A DNA stretch of 8,866 nt from Saprospiraceae bacterium (lineage in GTDB: Bacteria > Bacteroidota > Bacteroidia > Chitinophagales > Saprospiraceae). The translations under genes and the position numbers were made by a program. The stretch lies in assembly GCA_016706365.1 (NCBI GenBank), contig JADJJU010000022.1, forward strand, positions 1 to 8,866, read 5' to 3'. Positions within the stretch are counted from its first letter, which is position 1; every line of letters starts with the position of its first letter. This document shows positions 1-8,400 of the stretch, piece by piece. A model generated the notes under the pieces. The model was not told the DNA's origin. It searched no databases and saw only the letters and a list, made by a program, of their open reading frames with translations.

Positions 1-158
1 CTGCAATTTCAGATTACCTCGTGGGGACGCCCAAAACAAAAAAAATCACAAAAATTTCTTCGATACTAACCTTCTGTCAGGAGATAACGTCAATTGGGCA
101 TCTTGATCAGGATGTGCATTTTCTAACTATTAATTTTACAATCAAAGACCAAATAACC
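1..158. other. Left-edge leader, no gene seen
   Basis: No gene is recognisable here. The frame of the following outer-membrane protein stays open leftwards to a possible ATG at 21, but the 46 extra residues are hydrophilic, resemble nothing I know, and would bury the clear signal peptide that begins at 159. A TAATTTTA string at 131-138 loosely resembles the Bacteroidota -7 element (TAnnTTTG), but no TTG lies at the usual distance upstream (the nearest, at 103, is too far). I therefore do not call a promoter, although one probably lies in this interval. Confidence 0.4.
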
Positions 159-950
159 ATGAAAACGATTTTTGCCAACACATTAATTATAGTAATTCTT
201 TTTGCAAATGCTGCATTCAGCCAGATGAGAGCAACAGACAAAATATTCCTGAATGACAACTCTTCATACGAGGGTATTGTGATCGAACAGAAACCGGGTG
301 ATTATATCCGATTGCTGAGATTACCGGAAAAAGATACATTGAAAATTGAATATGATAATATCGAACGAATGACCAGACTTGTTGCAGAGGAATCAGTTGC
401 AAAGTCATCTAAAAAAGACGAACTGAAACCGGCTGTAAAGAAAGCATTCAATAGCCGCAGGACTTATGGAATGGTCCACGGGGTGACTGGTGGAGGCGAC
501 TATGCTTATGTGGGATTCGGATTGTCCTTTGGGGTGAATGTGAATCCAAACTTTCAGATAGGTCTTGGTGTGCATTATTTCGGTCAGTTGAGTGATCCTC
601 TTAATGCTCCCAGCAGGCAAACATTTCCATTGGCACTGGATCTGAGACATACGATCCTGAAAAGTAAATCCGGGAGATTCAGCACAATGCTGGGACTAAG
701 CGGTGGGTACAACTTCACAGTCAATGGAAATTATTATGACGAGGTATTATTTGCGAATATGAGAATGAGCAATGGATACTACTTCAATCCATCGATAGGC
801 TTGCGAATGAATATTCTTGAAAATCTCGGAGTGATGCTGGATGTGGGGTACCATTATAACAACAGCAGCTTGCTTTATAATGAAAGTGGAGATAAAGCGG
901 GAACAGCGGAGTGGCATAATATTTTGATCAGGGGAACATTGTTTTTCTGA
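159..950 (+). CDS. Secreted outer-membrane beta-barrel protein with N-terminal SH3-like strand module
   Basis: A 263-residue protein, probably an outer-membrane beta-barrel of unknown substrate. I chose the ATG at 159 because it begins a textbook signal peptide: Lys2, a hydrophobic core at residues 8-19 and an AFS|Q cleavage site near residue 21. Residues about 27-71 (starting DKIFLNDNSSYEGIVIEQ and ending in DNIERM) match the small all-beta module of the form 'DkIyLkdGs.ikG.Iie' that often precedes barrels in Bacteroidota. A Lys/Glu-rich linker (about 75-95) follows, then alternating Gly/aromatic strands to the C-terminus, with a final ...IRGTLFF. A terminal Phe is the usual signal for the BAM barrel-assembly machinery. 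The frame is intact. The sigma-factor gene starts 62 bases downstream on the same strand, so co-transcription is plausible. No binding or enzymatic motif is visible, and the function is not assigned. Confidence 0.8.
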   Translation: MKTIFANTLIIVILFANAAFSQMRATDKIFLNDNSSYEGIVIEQKPGDYIRLLRLPEKDTLKIEYDNIERMTRLVAEESVAKSSKKDELKPAVKKAFNSRRTYGMVHGVTGGGDYAYVGFGLSFGVNVNPNFQIGLGVHYFGQLSDPLNAPSRQTFPLALDLRHTILKSKSGRFSTMLGLSGGYNFTVNGNYYDEVLFANMRMSNGYYFNPSIGLRMNILENLGVMLDVGYHYNNSSLLYNESGDKAGTAEWHNILIRGTLFF

Positions 951-1012
951 TAAATAGAATATTGAAAGCAATCAACGCTAATGCAGAAAGTAAGAATTGA
1001 TAAAATCACAAG

Positions 1013-1549
1013 ATGAAGATTGACAAAAACATATTTCAATCATGCCAAAACAAGGAGCGCAAAGGACAAGAGGCATTGTACAGACAGTGTTATCCGGATC
1101 TGATGCGCCTCTTGTTTCGATATGTCAGAGTGGATGCGGACGCTGCGGATATTCTGAATAAAGGGATGTTGAAAGTGTTTTTAAAGATTGAACAGTTTGG
1201 CGGGAATGAGGATAATTTCTTTGGATGGATTAAGCGAGTAGTAATTAATGAAGCCCTGGATCATCTGAGAGCCGGGAACAAATTATCCAGTGCAGAACCA
1301 ATCGATAACATTCCGGAGAAGACAGAGCTCAACCTGGCGGAAGAAAAGGATGCCACTCAAATGATGCAATTTCTTCTTAGTCAGTTACCGGATCTGACAG
1401 CGACTGTATTCAACTTGTATGCCCTGGAAGGTTATTCTCATGCTGAAATAGCTGAAATGCTTGAGATTTCAGTAGCCAATTCAAAATGGCATGTATTTTC
1501 TGCAAGAAAAAGATTGCAATTGTATTTACAGCAAAACAGTCAATTATGA
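1013..1549 (+). CDS. ECF-type RNA polymerase sigma-70 factor
   Basis: A 178-residue ECF sigma factor that would direct RNA polymerase to a small set of envelope or stress promoters. Region 2 spans residues 19-89, with core-binding and -10-recognition helices around DILNKGMLKVFLKIEQF and the conserved FFGWIKRVVINEALDHLR. Region 4 spans about 118-172, with LPDLTATVFNLYALEG followed by the helix-turn-helix YSHAEIAEMLEISVANSKWH. Length and domain order are normal for the family, and the frame is intact. The ATG at 1013 leaves a 62-base gap after the barrel gene. The stop (TGA, 1547-1549) overlaps the ATG of the next gene as ATGA, which implies translational coupling with a cognate regulator. The Bacteroidota subgroup with 'NLYALEGYSH.EIAEML.IS' in region 4 is usually paired this way. 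The regulon cannot be read from this window. Confidence 0.95.
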   Translation: MKIDKNIFQSCQNKERKGQEALYRQCYPDLMRLLFRYVRVDADAADILNKGMLKVFLKIEQFGGNEDNFFGWIKRVVINEALDHLRAGNKLSSAEPIDNIPEKTELNLAEEKDATQMMQFLLSQLPDLTATVFNLYALEGYSHAEIAEMLEISVANSKWHVFSARKRLQLYLQQNSQL

Positions 1550-2180
1550 AAAAGCAACCTTTAGATATACATCCTGTCGATCAATTTATGCAAGCTCTGG
1601 ATGCTGAGATACAACCTGTGATGAATGAATTTCACTGGTCAGAATGCAGGCATTGCTGGATGAAAACTTTCCTCAGGATGAATTACCGGCAGCAGGGGCT
1701 GCTCAGAGGATAGCAAACCGGAGACAGGAGCAGGGAAAGCGGTCAAAAGATTCAAGTGGATATTTCTTGGAGGAATGGCTTTGATTGCTACTATGGCAGG
1801 AACTCAATGGAATGCAATGGCCATTCAAAATTCAGAGTTAAAGCAGGAAATGAATATCCCGGAGGATGGAAAATTAAGGAGGAGAATTCTCCTGATTGGA
1901 ATGGGACCGAGGAGAAAAATGCTGATGAGTTGAAATCTAAATCCGAGCTGGATCTAATGCAAATCTCGAAATCGAAAATATGTCGAAGAGAAACTAGCTG
2001 GATAAATCTGATTCGGAAATGACTCAAGCAAATTCCGATCAGCAAAATGTGAGTCAAAATCAAATAGCCGGTAAGGATAATCAGAAGACTGAGGGGGCTT
2101 TGGATAGTCTTCCCGGTAAGAAGAATATTGAATCTGTAAGTGATTCGGTTGGTGTTAAGAAGAAGTTTATTTTTTGGTAG
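1546..2180 (+). pseudogene. Single-TM anti-sigma-like partner of the ECF factor, four frameshifts
   Basis: The start ATG overlaps the sigma-factor stop. Reading the pieces in order gives a membrane protein of about 210 residues: a cytoplasmic N-terminus (MKKQPLDIHPVDQFMQALDA... then WSEMQALLDENFPQDELPAA), a basic stretch, one TM helix (FKWIFLGGMALIATMAGTQW, 1751-1810), and a long Lys/Glu/Ser/Gln-rich tail ending KKKFIFW at the TAG 2178-2180. The frame shifts near 1643, 1745, 1865 and 1955, each time by minus one. Each shift is repaired by adding one base to a short run: GAA-ATG, TCA-AAA-AGA, GAG-GGA-TGG, CTA-AAT. A TAG at about 2011 in the last frame is a further break. Position, topology and coupling fit the membrane-anchored anti-sigma or regulator usually encoded next to such ECF factors, but I see no named anti-sigma domain. 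As written, only about 55 codons are translated. Confidence 0.7.
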
Positions 2181-2184
2181 GGGG

Positions 2185-2205
2185 TAATATTACAAAAGAA
2201 TATTA
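2185..2205. repeat. AT-only inverted repeat TAATATT/AATATTA
   Basis: A perfect 7-bp inverted repeat with a 7-base loop (ACAAAAG) starts 5 bases after the anti-sigma-like stop and ends 22 bases before the next ATG. The stem has no GC pair and no long T-run directly follows it, so it is a weak terminator at best. It could equally be chance in AT-rich spacer or a binding site. Confidence 0.3.
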
Positions 2206-2226
2206 ACACTTTAAATTAGAGTTAAA

Positions 2227-2683
2227 ATGAAGTATTTTATAACAGTTTTATTTGTAACTTTTGCAATAATTGCCTGTAACGTTCAAAAATCAAAAAATAA
2301 CAAAGCAGCCGAAAACGAAAAAATCATCCTGCAATTTTATGAATATTTCAACAAACACGAATGGGAGAATATGGCAGGAATGTACACGGAAATATCTGAT
2401 TTTAAAGACCCTTCACTTGGCCCCGGCATTGTAAAACAGACAAGACAACAGATTATTGAAAAGTATTCAGGACTAAATGAAATGTTTCCTGATATAAAAG
2501 ATGAAGTGATACAAATTTACCCTCAGCTGACAATGTATAATTGTAGAGTTTATCTCAAAAGGGACAGCACCTAACGGCTCAAGATTTGAATTACCTATTT
2601 GTACAATTTTCACTATTGAAAATGGGAAAATAGCAAAGGACTTCACATATTATGACAATTTCGAAGATAGCGGGCCGGAATAG
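2227..2683 (+). CDS. NTF2/SnoaL-like lipoprotein, one frameshift near 2542
   Basis: A small secreted lipoprotein of about 152 residues in the NTF2-like (SnoaL/polyketide-cyclase-like) fold. The signal MKYFITVLFVTFAIIAC has a lipobox with Cys17 as the lipidated residue. The domain begins at about residue 29 with ILQFYEYFNKHEWENMAGMY (helix 1 and the start of the cone) and continues through DFKDPSLGPG and IIEKYSGLNEMFPDI. The continuous frame ends at a TAA at 2572-2574, but the family's C-terminal strands are present one base over: VEFISKGTAPNGSRFELP from 2543, then CTIFTIENGKIAKDFTYYDN, to a TAG at 2681-2683. An extra T in AATTGTAGAG (about 2541-2542) explains the break. NTF2-like proteins bind or turn over small hydrophobic molecules or serve only as scaffolds, and no catalytic residue can be assigned. 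The S41 peptidase gene follows 57 bases later on the same strand. Confidence 0.75.
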
Positions 2684-2740
2684 GCAGACCTCAAAACCAT
2701 TAATTACAAAATTAAATCACAAAGTAATTTTTAAATATTT

Positions 2741-3066
2741 ATGGCAGTGAAACTTGTTTTCTTATCCATCTTTCTTTTCTTCGCTTTTGCTACAAGCGGA
2801 CAAGTACCACGGTACCTTAAGCCCAGCCGAAAAAGTCTATGGACTTTCAAGATTTTGGCAAGAGGTTAATTACAATTTTGTGTATTTTAATAAGGTAGAT
2901 CCGAGCAAATGGGACAGTACCTACATTTCACTAATTGAGAAAGTTCAGAAGACAGAAAATGACTATGAGTATTATCGATTAATGAAACAATTCTGCGCCA
3001 TACTCAAGGATTGGACATACAAATATTGAATTTCGGTAACATATTCAATCAAAACTACTAAAAACA
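2741..3066 (+). pseudogene. Broken 5' part of the S41 peptidase (signal peptide and N-terminal helical domain)
   Basis: This is the front of the peptidase encoded at 3067-4125. The ATG at 2741 gives a signal peptide (MAVKLVFLSIFLFFAFATSG). The frame then changes between about 2800 and 2815, and the open frame reads GTLSPAEKVYGLSRFWQEVN, then YNFVYFNKVDPSKWDSTYIS, the helical N-terminal domain common in Bacteroidota S41 proteins. An extra T in GATTGG near 3011 shifts it again: the repaired frame reads LKDGHTN, the conserved motif that carries the tricorn-type catalytic His. A TAA at 3037-3039 then interrupts a frame that runs unbroken into the intact ORF (HIQSKLLKTMFGEY). As written, this part cannot be joined to the protease core. 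Confidence 0.75.
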
Positions 3067-4125
3067 ATGTTTGGTGAATACCAGATATTTTTAGAAAATA
3101 TTGAACAGAAAGCCATCATAACTCACATAAACCCTTCAAAAAAAGATATTATCCCTCCAGGGAGTGAAATCGTAGCTGTGAACAATCTTTCAGTTAAGGA
3201 ATATTTAGCCCAATTTGTCTCTCCATATATTTCTTCATCTACCACCCATATTTTGGAGGATATTGCAATAATTAACATGCTTGAAGGATTTGAGGGTGAA
3301 CAATACAACTTAAAAAAAAAAAAACCTGATGGGGTAATCATTGAAATAGTGGTGGAGCAAGCTAAATGTTCTGAAACTGAGATTTATCCCATTAAGAACC
3401 CTACAAATAATTTACTGGATTTAAAATGGTATAACAATCAAATTGCCTACGTCGCTTTAAATTCATTTCAAGACGAGTCAATCGACTCTTTATTTGTAAA
3501 CTTGCTTCCCGAACTGAGGAAGGCGGATGCATTGATTATTGACCTCAGGAATAATGGTGGTGGGAATGGGGATTATGGATTGGAAATCCTTAAATATCTA
3601 ATTCCAAATAAAAAAGTTTATGGTTCCAGAAGCAGGACAAGAAACCACATAGCAACTTACAAAGCATGGGGAGAAATGACAAATCCAAAGGATACTGCCA
3701 ACAATACAGAATATCGTAAAGCCTATCTGAATTACATCGGAGAATATTACTTTGATTTTCCAAACACAGCAAGAATATTAAAAAACCAGTCAAAAGAGAA
3801 TAATATGCCAACAGTAGTTCTAATAGGTCATAATACAGCTTCTGCTGCAGAAGACTTTTGGTTTTACGCTGATAAGCAGCCGCATTTTACTAAAATCGGT
3901 AGCCCAACCTTATGGCAGTACAGGGCAACCTATTATTTTATCTTGCCTGGTGGGGCGCAGGCCCGGGTGTGCACTAAACAAGATACTTATCCAGATGGGA
4001 TAGAATTTGTTGGTGTTGGCATTGCTCCTGATATTTTGGTTGAACAAACCTTATCAGACTACCTGAATAATATTGATTCTGTACTTGAAAAAGCAATTGA
4101 ATTTCCTAAACCAAAACTTGAATAA
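3067..4125 (+). CDS. S41-family (tricorn/C-terminal-processing-like) serine peptidase, PDZ and catalytic core
   Basis: 352 intact codons of a secreted S41 peptidase whose true start is probably 2741. The ATG at 3067 (in TMFGEY) lies inside the protein. Residues about 8-45 form a PDZ-like segment (INPSKKDIIPPGSEIVAVNN). The catalytic core has the S41 strand-loop ALIIDLRNNGGGNGDYG (155-171), the nucleophile motif IGHNTASAAEDF with Ser259 and Glu262, and the terminal YPDGIEFVGVGIAPDI (308-323). The position that carries the general-base Lys in bacterial CtpA-type enzymes (TFGKG) reads TLWQY (281-285). Together with the upstream DGHTN, this suggests a tricorn-like Ser-His mechanism. It would act in the periplasm or at the cell surface on unfolded protein tails or peptides; the substrate is unknown. 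A run of 13 A (3312-3324) encoding Lys-Lys-Lys-Lys sits in the middle and keeps the frame. Confidence 0.9.
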   Translation: MFGEYQIFLENIEQKAIITHINPSKKDIIPPGSEIVAVNNLSVKEYLAQFVSPYISSSTTHILEDIAIINMLEGFEGEQYNLKKKKPDGVIIEIVVEQAKCSETEIYPIKNPTNNLLDLKWYNNQIAYVALNSFQDESIDSLFVNLLPELRKADALIIDLRNNGGGNGDYGLEILKYLIPNKKVYGSRSRTRNHIATYKAWGEMTNPKDTANNTEYRKAYLNYIGEYYFDFPNTARILKNQSKENNMPTVVLIGHNTASAAEDFWFYADKQPHFTKIGSPTLWQYRATYYFILPGGAQARVCTKQDTYPDGIEFVGVGIAPDILVEQTLSDYLNNIDSVLEKAIEFPKPKLE

Positions 4126-4481
4126 AATTACCACATGTGGTCTACATTAGTGATCGCTTAACATGAAGAAAAGAAATATTAATAAACTTTTAATACGGAA
4201 TGTCATTTTCAGACTCAAAACCTCTCAAACACTAGGCCAGAAATCGTGATTAATTGGTGATAAATATTGAAGCGATTTTTGCAATAAAAAACATGAAAAA
4301 AATCTTAATTGTTTTTACCTCCAAATGTAAAAAGGAGATTGGGCGATATCGATTAAGTATTTGCAACTGCATATTGAAAATAAATTGTGCAAATAAAGCA
4401 TTAGAATCGCATACTAATCAATTTAAAAGTCCAATCGCAATATTCTGTGAGCAAGAGTGGAATTGTTGTATCCATAAACCA
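4126..4481. other. Gene-poor AT-rich spacer between convergent units
   Basis: I see no supported gene in these 356 bases. A 28-codon ORF starting at 4163 and a longer one (ATG at 4254 or 4293) begin with Lys-rich starts, but the latter runs straight through the terminator hairpin at 4482-4517 and has no recognisable domain, so both are probably chance. A perfect 12-bp palindrome, ACCACATGTGGT, lies at 4130-4141, four bases after the peptidase stop codon. The hexamer AATCGC recurs several times on both strands without forming an ordered array. Confidence 0.4.
4130..4141. repeat. 12-bp perfect palindrome ACCACATGTGGT
   Basis: The sequence is identical on both strands and lies immediately after the S41 peptidase stop. 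A contiguous palindrome with no loop is a poor terminator and more like a dimeric protein site, but no promoter is visible next to it. It may be chance. Confidence 0.35.
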
Positions 4482-4517
4482 AAAAGAGGCCGGAGCATTG
4501 CTGCACCGACCTCTTTT
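4482..4517. terminator. Bidirectional intrinsic terminator
   Basis: Left arm AAAAGAGGCCGG (4482-4493) pairs with right arm CCGACCTCTTTT (4506-4517) with one mismatch. The loop contains three more pairs (GCA 4495-4497 with TGC 4502-4504). On the plus strand the stem ends in TTTT, and on the minus strand the 3' arm ends in TTTTT. It sits between the convergent S41 peptidase gene (ends 4125) and the lipocalin-like gene (ends 4547), 30 bases past the latter's stop, so it chiefly terminates the minus-strand unit. Confidence 0.8.
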
Positions 4518-4546
4518 ATCATGATAGTTGATTAACTAATTCTACA

Positions 4547-5363
4547 TTACTTAGCCTGAGCTTTCCATGTAAATGTCCAATCCCAGATAGCGAATTCAGG
4601 ACCGAAAACTGTTAAACTACATTGATTTTCCCCTTTCATTTCCAAAAAAGGCTAAAAACTGGAAATACGATAAACTTCAGTCGTTGGACCAGTGAATAGA
4701 TTGTTAAATACAAAGTGTTAATTCAGTTTCAGCTGCATTGACACTCCAGCTAGTTCCTTCTAACAGGGCATCAAAATCACAAGTTCCACCACCTGATCCG
4801 GTCAAAGCACCATAATTTACGGACATAGTACCATCTGCATTGAAAGTGTAGACATTGTCCTTCTCACAAGCCAATACTTTTCACTTTCATTAGCTTCAGC
4901 GGCAAGTTCTTTACCTACTTTTGAGTCTAAGCGCCAGTTGAAATTCACAAGAACATAAGCCAATGAAGAGGAGCTGTTGTGATAAACAAATCCTGATGAG
5001 CCTTTTTTACCATTATTGTCTTCCGCTTCCAAACTTGAAACGGATCGGGCTTTGAAGTCCTTCTTCAGCTAATGTATAATTCAAAGTGTGAGCCGCTTCC
5101 GGTAACACAGCAAGTGTACCATTTGTACCATAAGTATTGTCGATGGTAGTACCGATAAACTTAGTAATTCTCAAAGTTTTCAAACCAACTTCACTATATG
5201 GTGGCAGTTTGAATGTCGACCTCACCGATTTACCGTTAAAATCAGTTCTGCTCAGAGATACTGAAGGTCCAACTGAATCGCATCCTTTTTGCATCCCTGT
5301 CATAAATGCCACGCTTACATCAATAGCACAGACATGGTCATGATAATTAATTCTACGATTCAT
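4547..5363 (-). pseudogene. Lipocalin-like secreted/lipoprotein, several frameshifts
   Basis: Read right to left, the pieces give a protein of about 270 residues. The start is MNRRI at 5363. The next 30 bases are hydrophobic only in a neighbouring frame (IIMTMSVLLM), after which the first frame resumes as SVAFMTGMQKGCDSVGPSVS, so a compensated double indel restores a signal peptide with Cys near its end. A Ser/Thr-rich beta-type N-terminal region of unknown family follows (to about 5060). After a shift comes EAEDNNGKKGSSGF, then NFNWRLDSK, where the lipocalin-like domain begins. A second shift near 4873 leads into LACEKDNVYTFNADGT and GGGTCDFDALLEGTSWSV, the W...C-(D/N)-(D/N)-v-y-T-F-dGt...C pattern of Bacteroidota lipocalin-like domains. 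A third, near 4717, leads to VFNNLFTGPTTEVYRIS, interrupted by a TAG at 4652-4654, and then CSLTVFGPEFAIWDWTFTW to the TAA at 4547. Ligand and role are unknown. Confidence 0.65.
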
Positions 5364-5489
5364 ATTCAAAATTTAATGTGTGAAATAAAGAAATGATTTA
5401 CAATAGTTTTTTATGATTTTGAGCTGAGTGGCCAGGGGAAGAAGGAGATCCTTACTGGACCATTTTCAGCAGCGATGAGCTGCAAATTG
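5364..5489. other. Short spacer between the two minus-strand genes
   Basis: This contains the leader of the lipocalin-like gene. No hairpin with a T-run and no convincing -33/-7 pair is visible. A TAAATTTTG string lies so close to the start codon (about 5366-5374, minus strand) that a transcript could not begin upstream of the ATG, so I do not call it a promoter. The end of the FG-GAP gene is also uncertain here: one frame stops at 5490-5492 and another at 5536-5538. Confidence 0.35.
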
Positions 5490-8400
5490 CTACCGCGCTT
5501 TCGACGCAACAAACGCCTCCTTTTTTTGTATGTTTTTAATATAAATACACAAAAGCGGCTGGGGAATAATATTCATAACTCCTGCTTTAAATTGTATGAT
5601 TTCGGGATTATATCCCAGCTGATATCCTGTAGTGATTTCTGCATTTCCTGCATTGTCGAGGACAAGAATTTGAGTTATACCTTCCGCAGAATTCTGTAGA
5701 TCTACGGAAGTCCTGAATAGGCGACCTGCATGGATAAGGGAAAATATTGAACTTCAAATTTGCCGGAACCCAAATTTCTTAGCCAGAGGGTTGACATTTC
5801 CGATTGGCTTGAGATATTTCAATTTCTTTGATTTGTCTGAGTTCAATATTTGTTCTGATATCGGCTCCTACAAAAGTGCGATGACAAGTGTATTTATTCA
5901 CACTCCCGGAATCTGTCCTTTGAGTTCATCCTTGGAATAGAGGGGGAAATACTTTCCTCGGAATAAATGCCGGGTAAGGATCCAATTGACCATTCCTGGT
6001 CAAAATCATATAATAGAGTCTGATAGTGGAATCGGTATTCCCCGCACATCGACCATTCATGCCTTCATTTCCGAGCTAGGATGTCAGGCAATCCATCCCT
6101 GTCCAGATCAGCGCAATGAATACTGTTCCACCATCCTTTCAGAGAGGAAACCGGGGGTTGCATCCTGCAAGATTTGCTTTTCAAATTTTCTCCACGGTTG
6201 TAAAAAATAACAGGACTCATCCAGTGTCCAGCGAGGAGCAAACTCTGGACACCATCTTTGTCTATTCTGCCCAGCTTGCGTATGAACATGCCCGATAGGA
6301 TCATTATCAGAGAAATGAGATGAGAAAAATCTTTCATAGTTCCACAATCAATCCGATATAATTTTGATCAGGAATAGAGGGATAATTACTCGGAGAAATG
6401 GAAGCGCCAATGAATATTGAACTGTAAATTTCCGGTAGATTCATTTTGTGATGCAGCAATGCAATGCGCAGCTTTATTATGATTAAATGATGTAGAATCC
6501 AGCGGAATAAAATCTCCCTTTTGATCGCTTAAAAAGATTTGAGATTGATATAATGGTAAGAATACGAAAATATTGCCCCCTGGATAATCCAAGATCATTC
6601 CCATCCATCTAATTATAATCGCAGAATGACAGCATCACTTAACATTCCCCGGAGCATTAGATTTTAAAGGTTTTACTGAGCTCCCACTGGAAGTATTTTG
6701 ATAAGCGATCAGACCTGATTCTGAATCATTTCCGCCAAAATTAATCGAGTCATCATTATTCAGATCACAATTTTCATAACCGGACCTGAAGAAGAATAGC
6801 TTTGTGAATCAATTTATCAAATAGAAATCGCGCATAAATTTACTCTTATGGAGAAAATAGATCGGGAAACTGAAATGCAATGTCAGTAAATAAGCCTGGG
6901 TTTTCTTTTGCATTTAAAGGTTGAGCGGGAGTCGCATTAGAATGGGAAATATTAATTCTTTTGTCCGGGAGTTACCACGGTTTCTGTGCTTATATATCCG
7001 TCCGGCCAGCTAATTTTTGATTTCCTTTATTTTTAGCACAGATCCAGTCCCACATGAATGATTTCCAGAAACATGTGACATGAATCCGCGAACCGGATTC
7101 TGATAAAATTTCTGGATCCCAGATCTGTATGGACTTCAATTTTTTGAACCGATTCCTGACAGGTTATATTTTGGACCTTTCAATGCAATTTTGATAAACG
7201 AATTACTGTCTTTTTCAGATTGATTATTTTGAAGCAAGTAGGCGGTTTGTCCAATATTCCCGACGACTAAATCCAAATCGCCGTCATTGTCGAGATCAGC
7301 GTAGGCGGCTCCGTGGAAGTAAGAACCTTTCATGCTTAATTCAGATGATATGTCTTTGAACAATCCGTTTTTCAAATTGAGAAAGCCAGGCATTCACAAC
7401 TTCCAAACACGGACGTTTTTAATTTCCACAAGCAGAACTGTATCGGCAGCCGACTGGTCAGAAAACAGTTCAGAGAGAATTCGTGTAATCAACAAAATCT
7501 TTGTCTGTGATATCTCTTTTATAGCCATTAGTGATGTATAGATCTTTCCAGCCATCATTGTCCCAATCGGCAAACAGCGCACTCCAGCTCCAGTCGGTGG
7601 CAGATACTCCTGCCATTCTTCCCATTTCTGAAAATGCATAACCTGATTTGTAAGCAGCCGGATTTCCTGTACTCATATACCGGGTATTACGCATATACTG
7701 AGGTGCATAACCCTTGTTGAGCATTAGTCCCCATTTATAAAAAGTCATGGATCCAGCCATTTTTCTATACTGTGCCTGATCGGGAGGCAGCATGTCAAGC
7801 ACCATAAGATCACTGGAAACCATCCGTGTTTATATCCGCCCAGATCACAGCCCATGCTATTGTAGGTTTGAACTGCTAAATAATCCTGGATTTTCTTCTT
7901 TAAAGGTTCCGTCTTTCTGATTTATATATAACAAGTCCTTGAAAGATAAAATCGTTTTGCAACATAAATATCAGGCCAATTATCGCCATTAGAAATCTCC
8001 AACAGAAATTCCCAGCCCATAACCTTCTGCTACAATCCCTGCAGCTTTACTATACATCCTCAAATTTTCGATTACCAAGGTTGCAGTACAATCTGTCCTG
8101 ACTACAAGTTGAGGACCATCCAATTGTCGGGTTGTAGGAGTATTCACTGAGCTTCTGTCGTTGCTGTGGTTCATTTTGTACAGATCCAAAACCCATCACG
8201 GTCATGATCAAGGAATACAGATTGAGTTGTATAGCCTGTGTCGGCAATGCCAAATGCCTCAACTTGTTCATCAAATGATGGAAGTCCTTTCTGGTCCAAT
8301 CCCTGATGGACATAGAGGCGATTTCTTCTTTCTGAAGGATCATCGTATCCGGCAGCACTGATGTAAATATCAGGCCATGATAAATAAAGTTGATATCCAC

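Noticed and set aside
103..138. TTG ... TAATTTTA as a Bacteroidota promoter
   Set aside because: The spacing of about 25 bases is too long and the last base of the -7 element does not match.
21..158. Upstream start at 21 for the barrel protein
   Set aside because: The 46 added residues are polar and hide a clean signal peptide that starts with the ATG at 159.
217..971. Minus-strand ORFs opposite the barrel protein
   Set aside because: They are antisense shadows of a well-supported plus-strand gene.
4254..4535. 93-codon plus-strand ORF
   Set aside because: It reads through both arms of the terminator hairpin, has no domain and many Cys/Lys codons from AT-rich spacer, and its start is arbitrary.
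5137..5343. Plus-strand ORF opposite the lipocalin-like gene
   Set aside because: It is a shadow of the minus-strand coding sequence, which carries recognisable motifs.
5986..6298. Overlapping plus-strand ORFs within the FG-GAP gene region
   Set aside because: The minus strand here encodes DLDRDGLPDIL and adjoining FG-GAP sequence; the plus ORFs have no family features.
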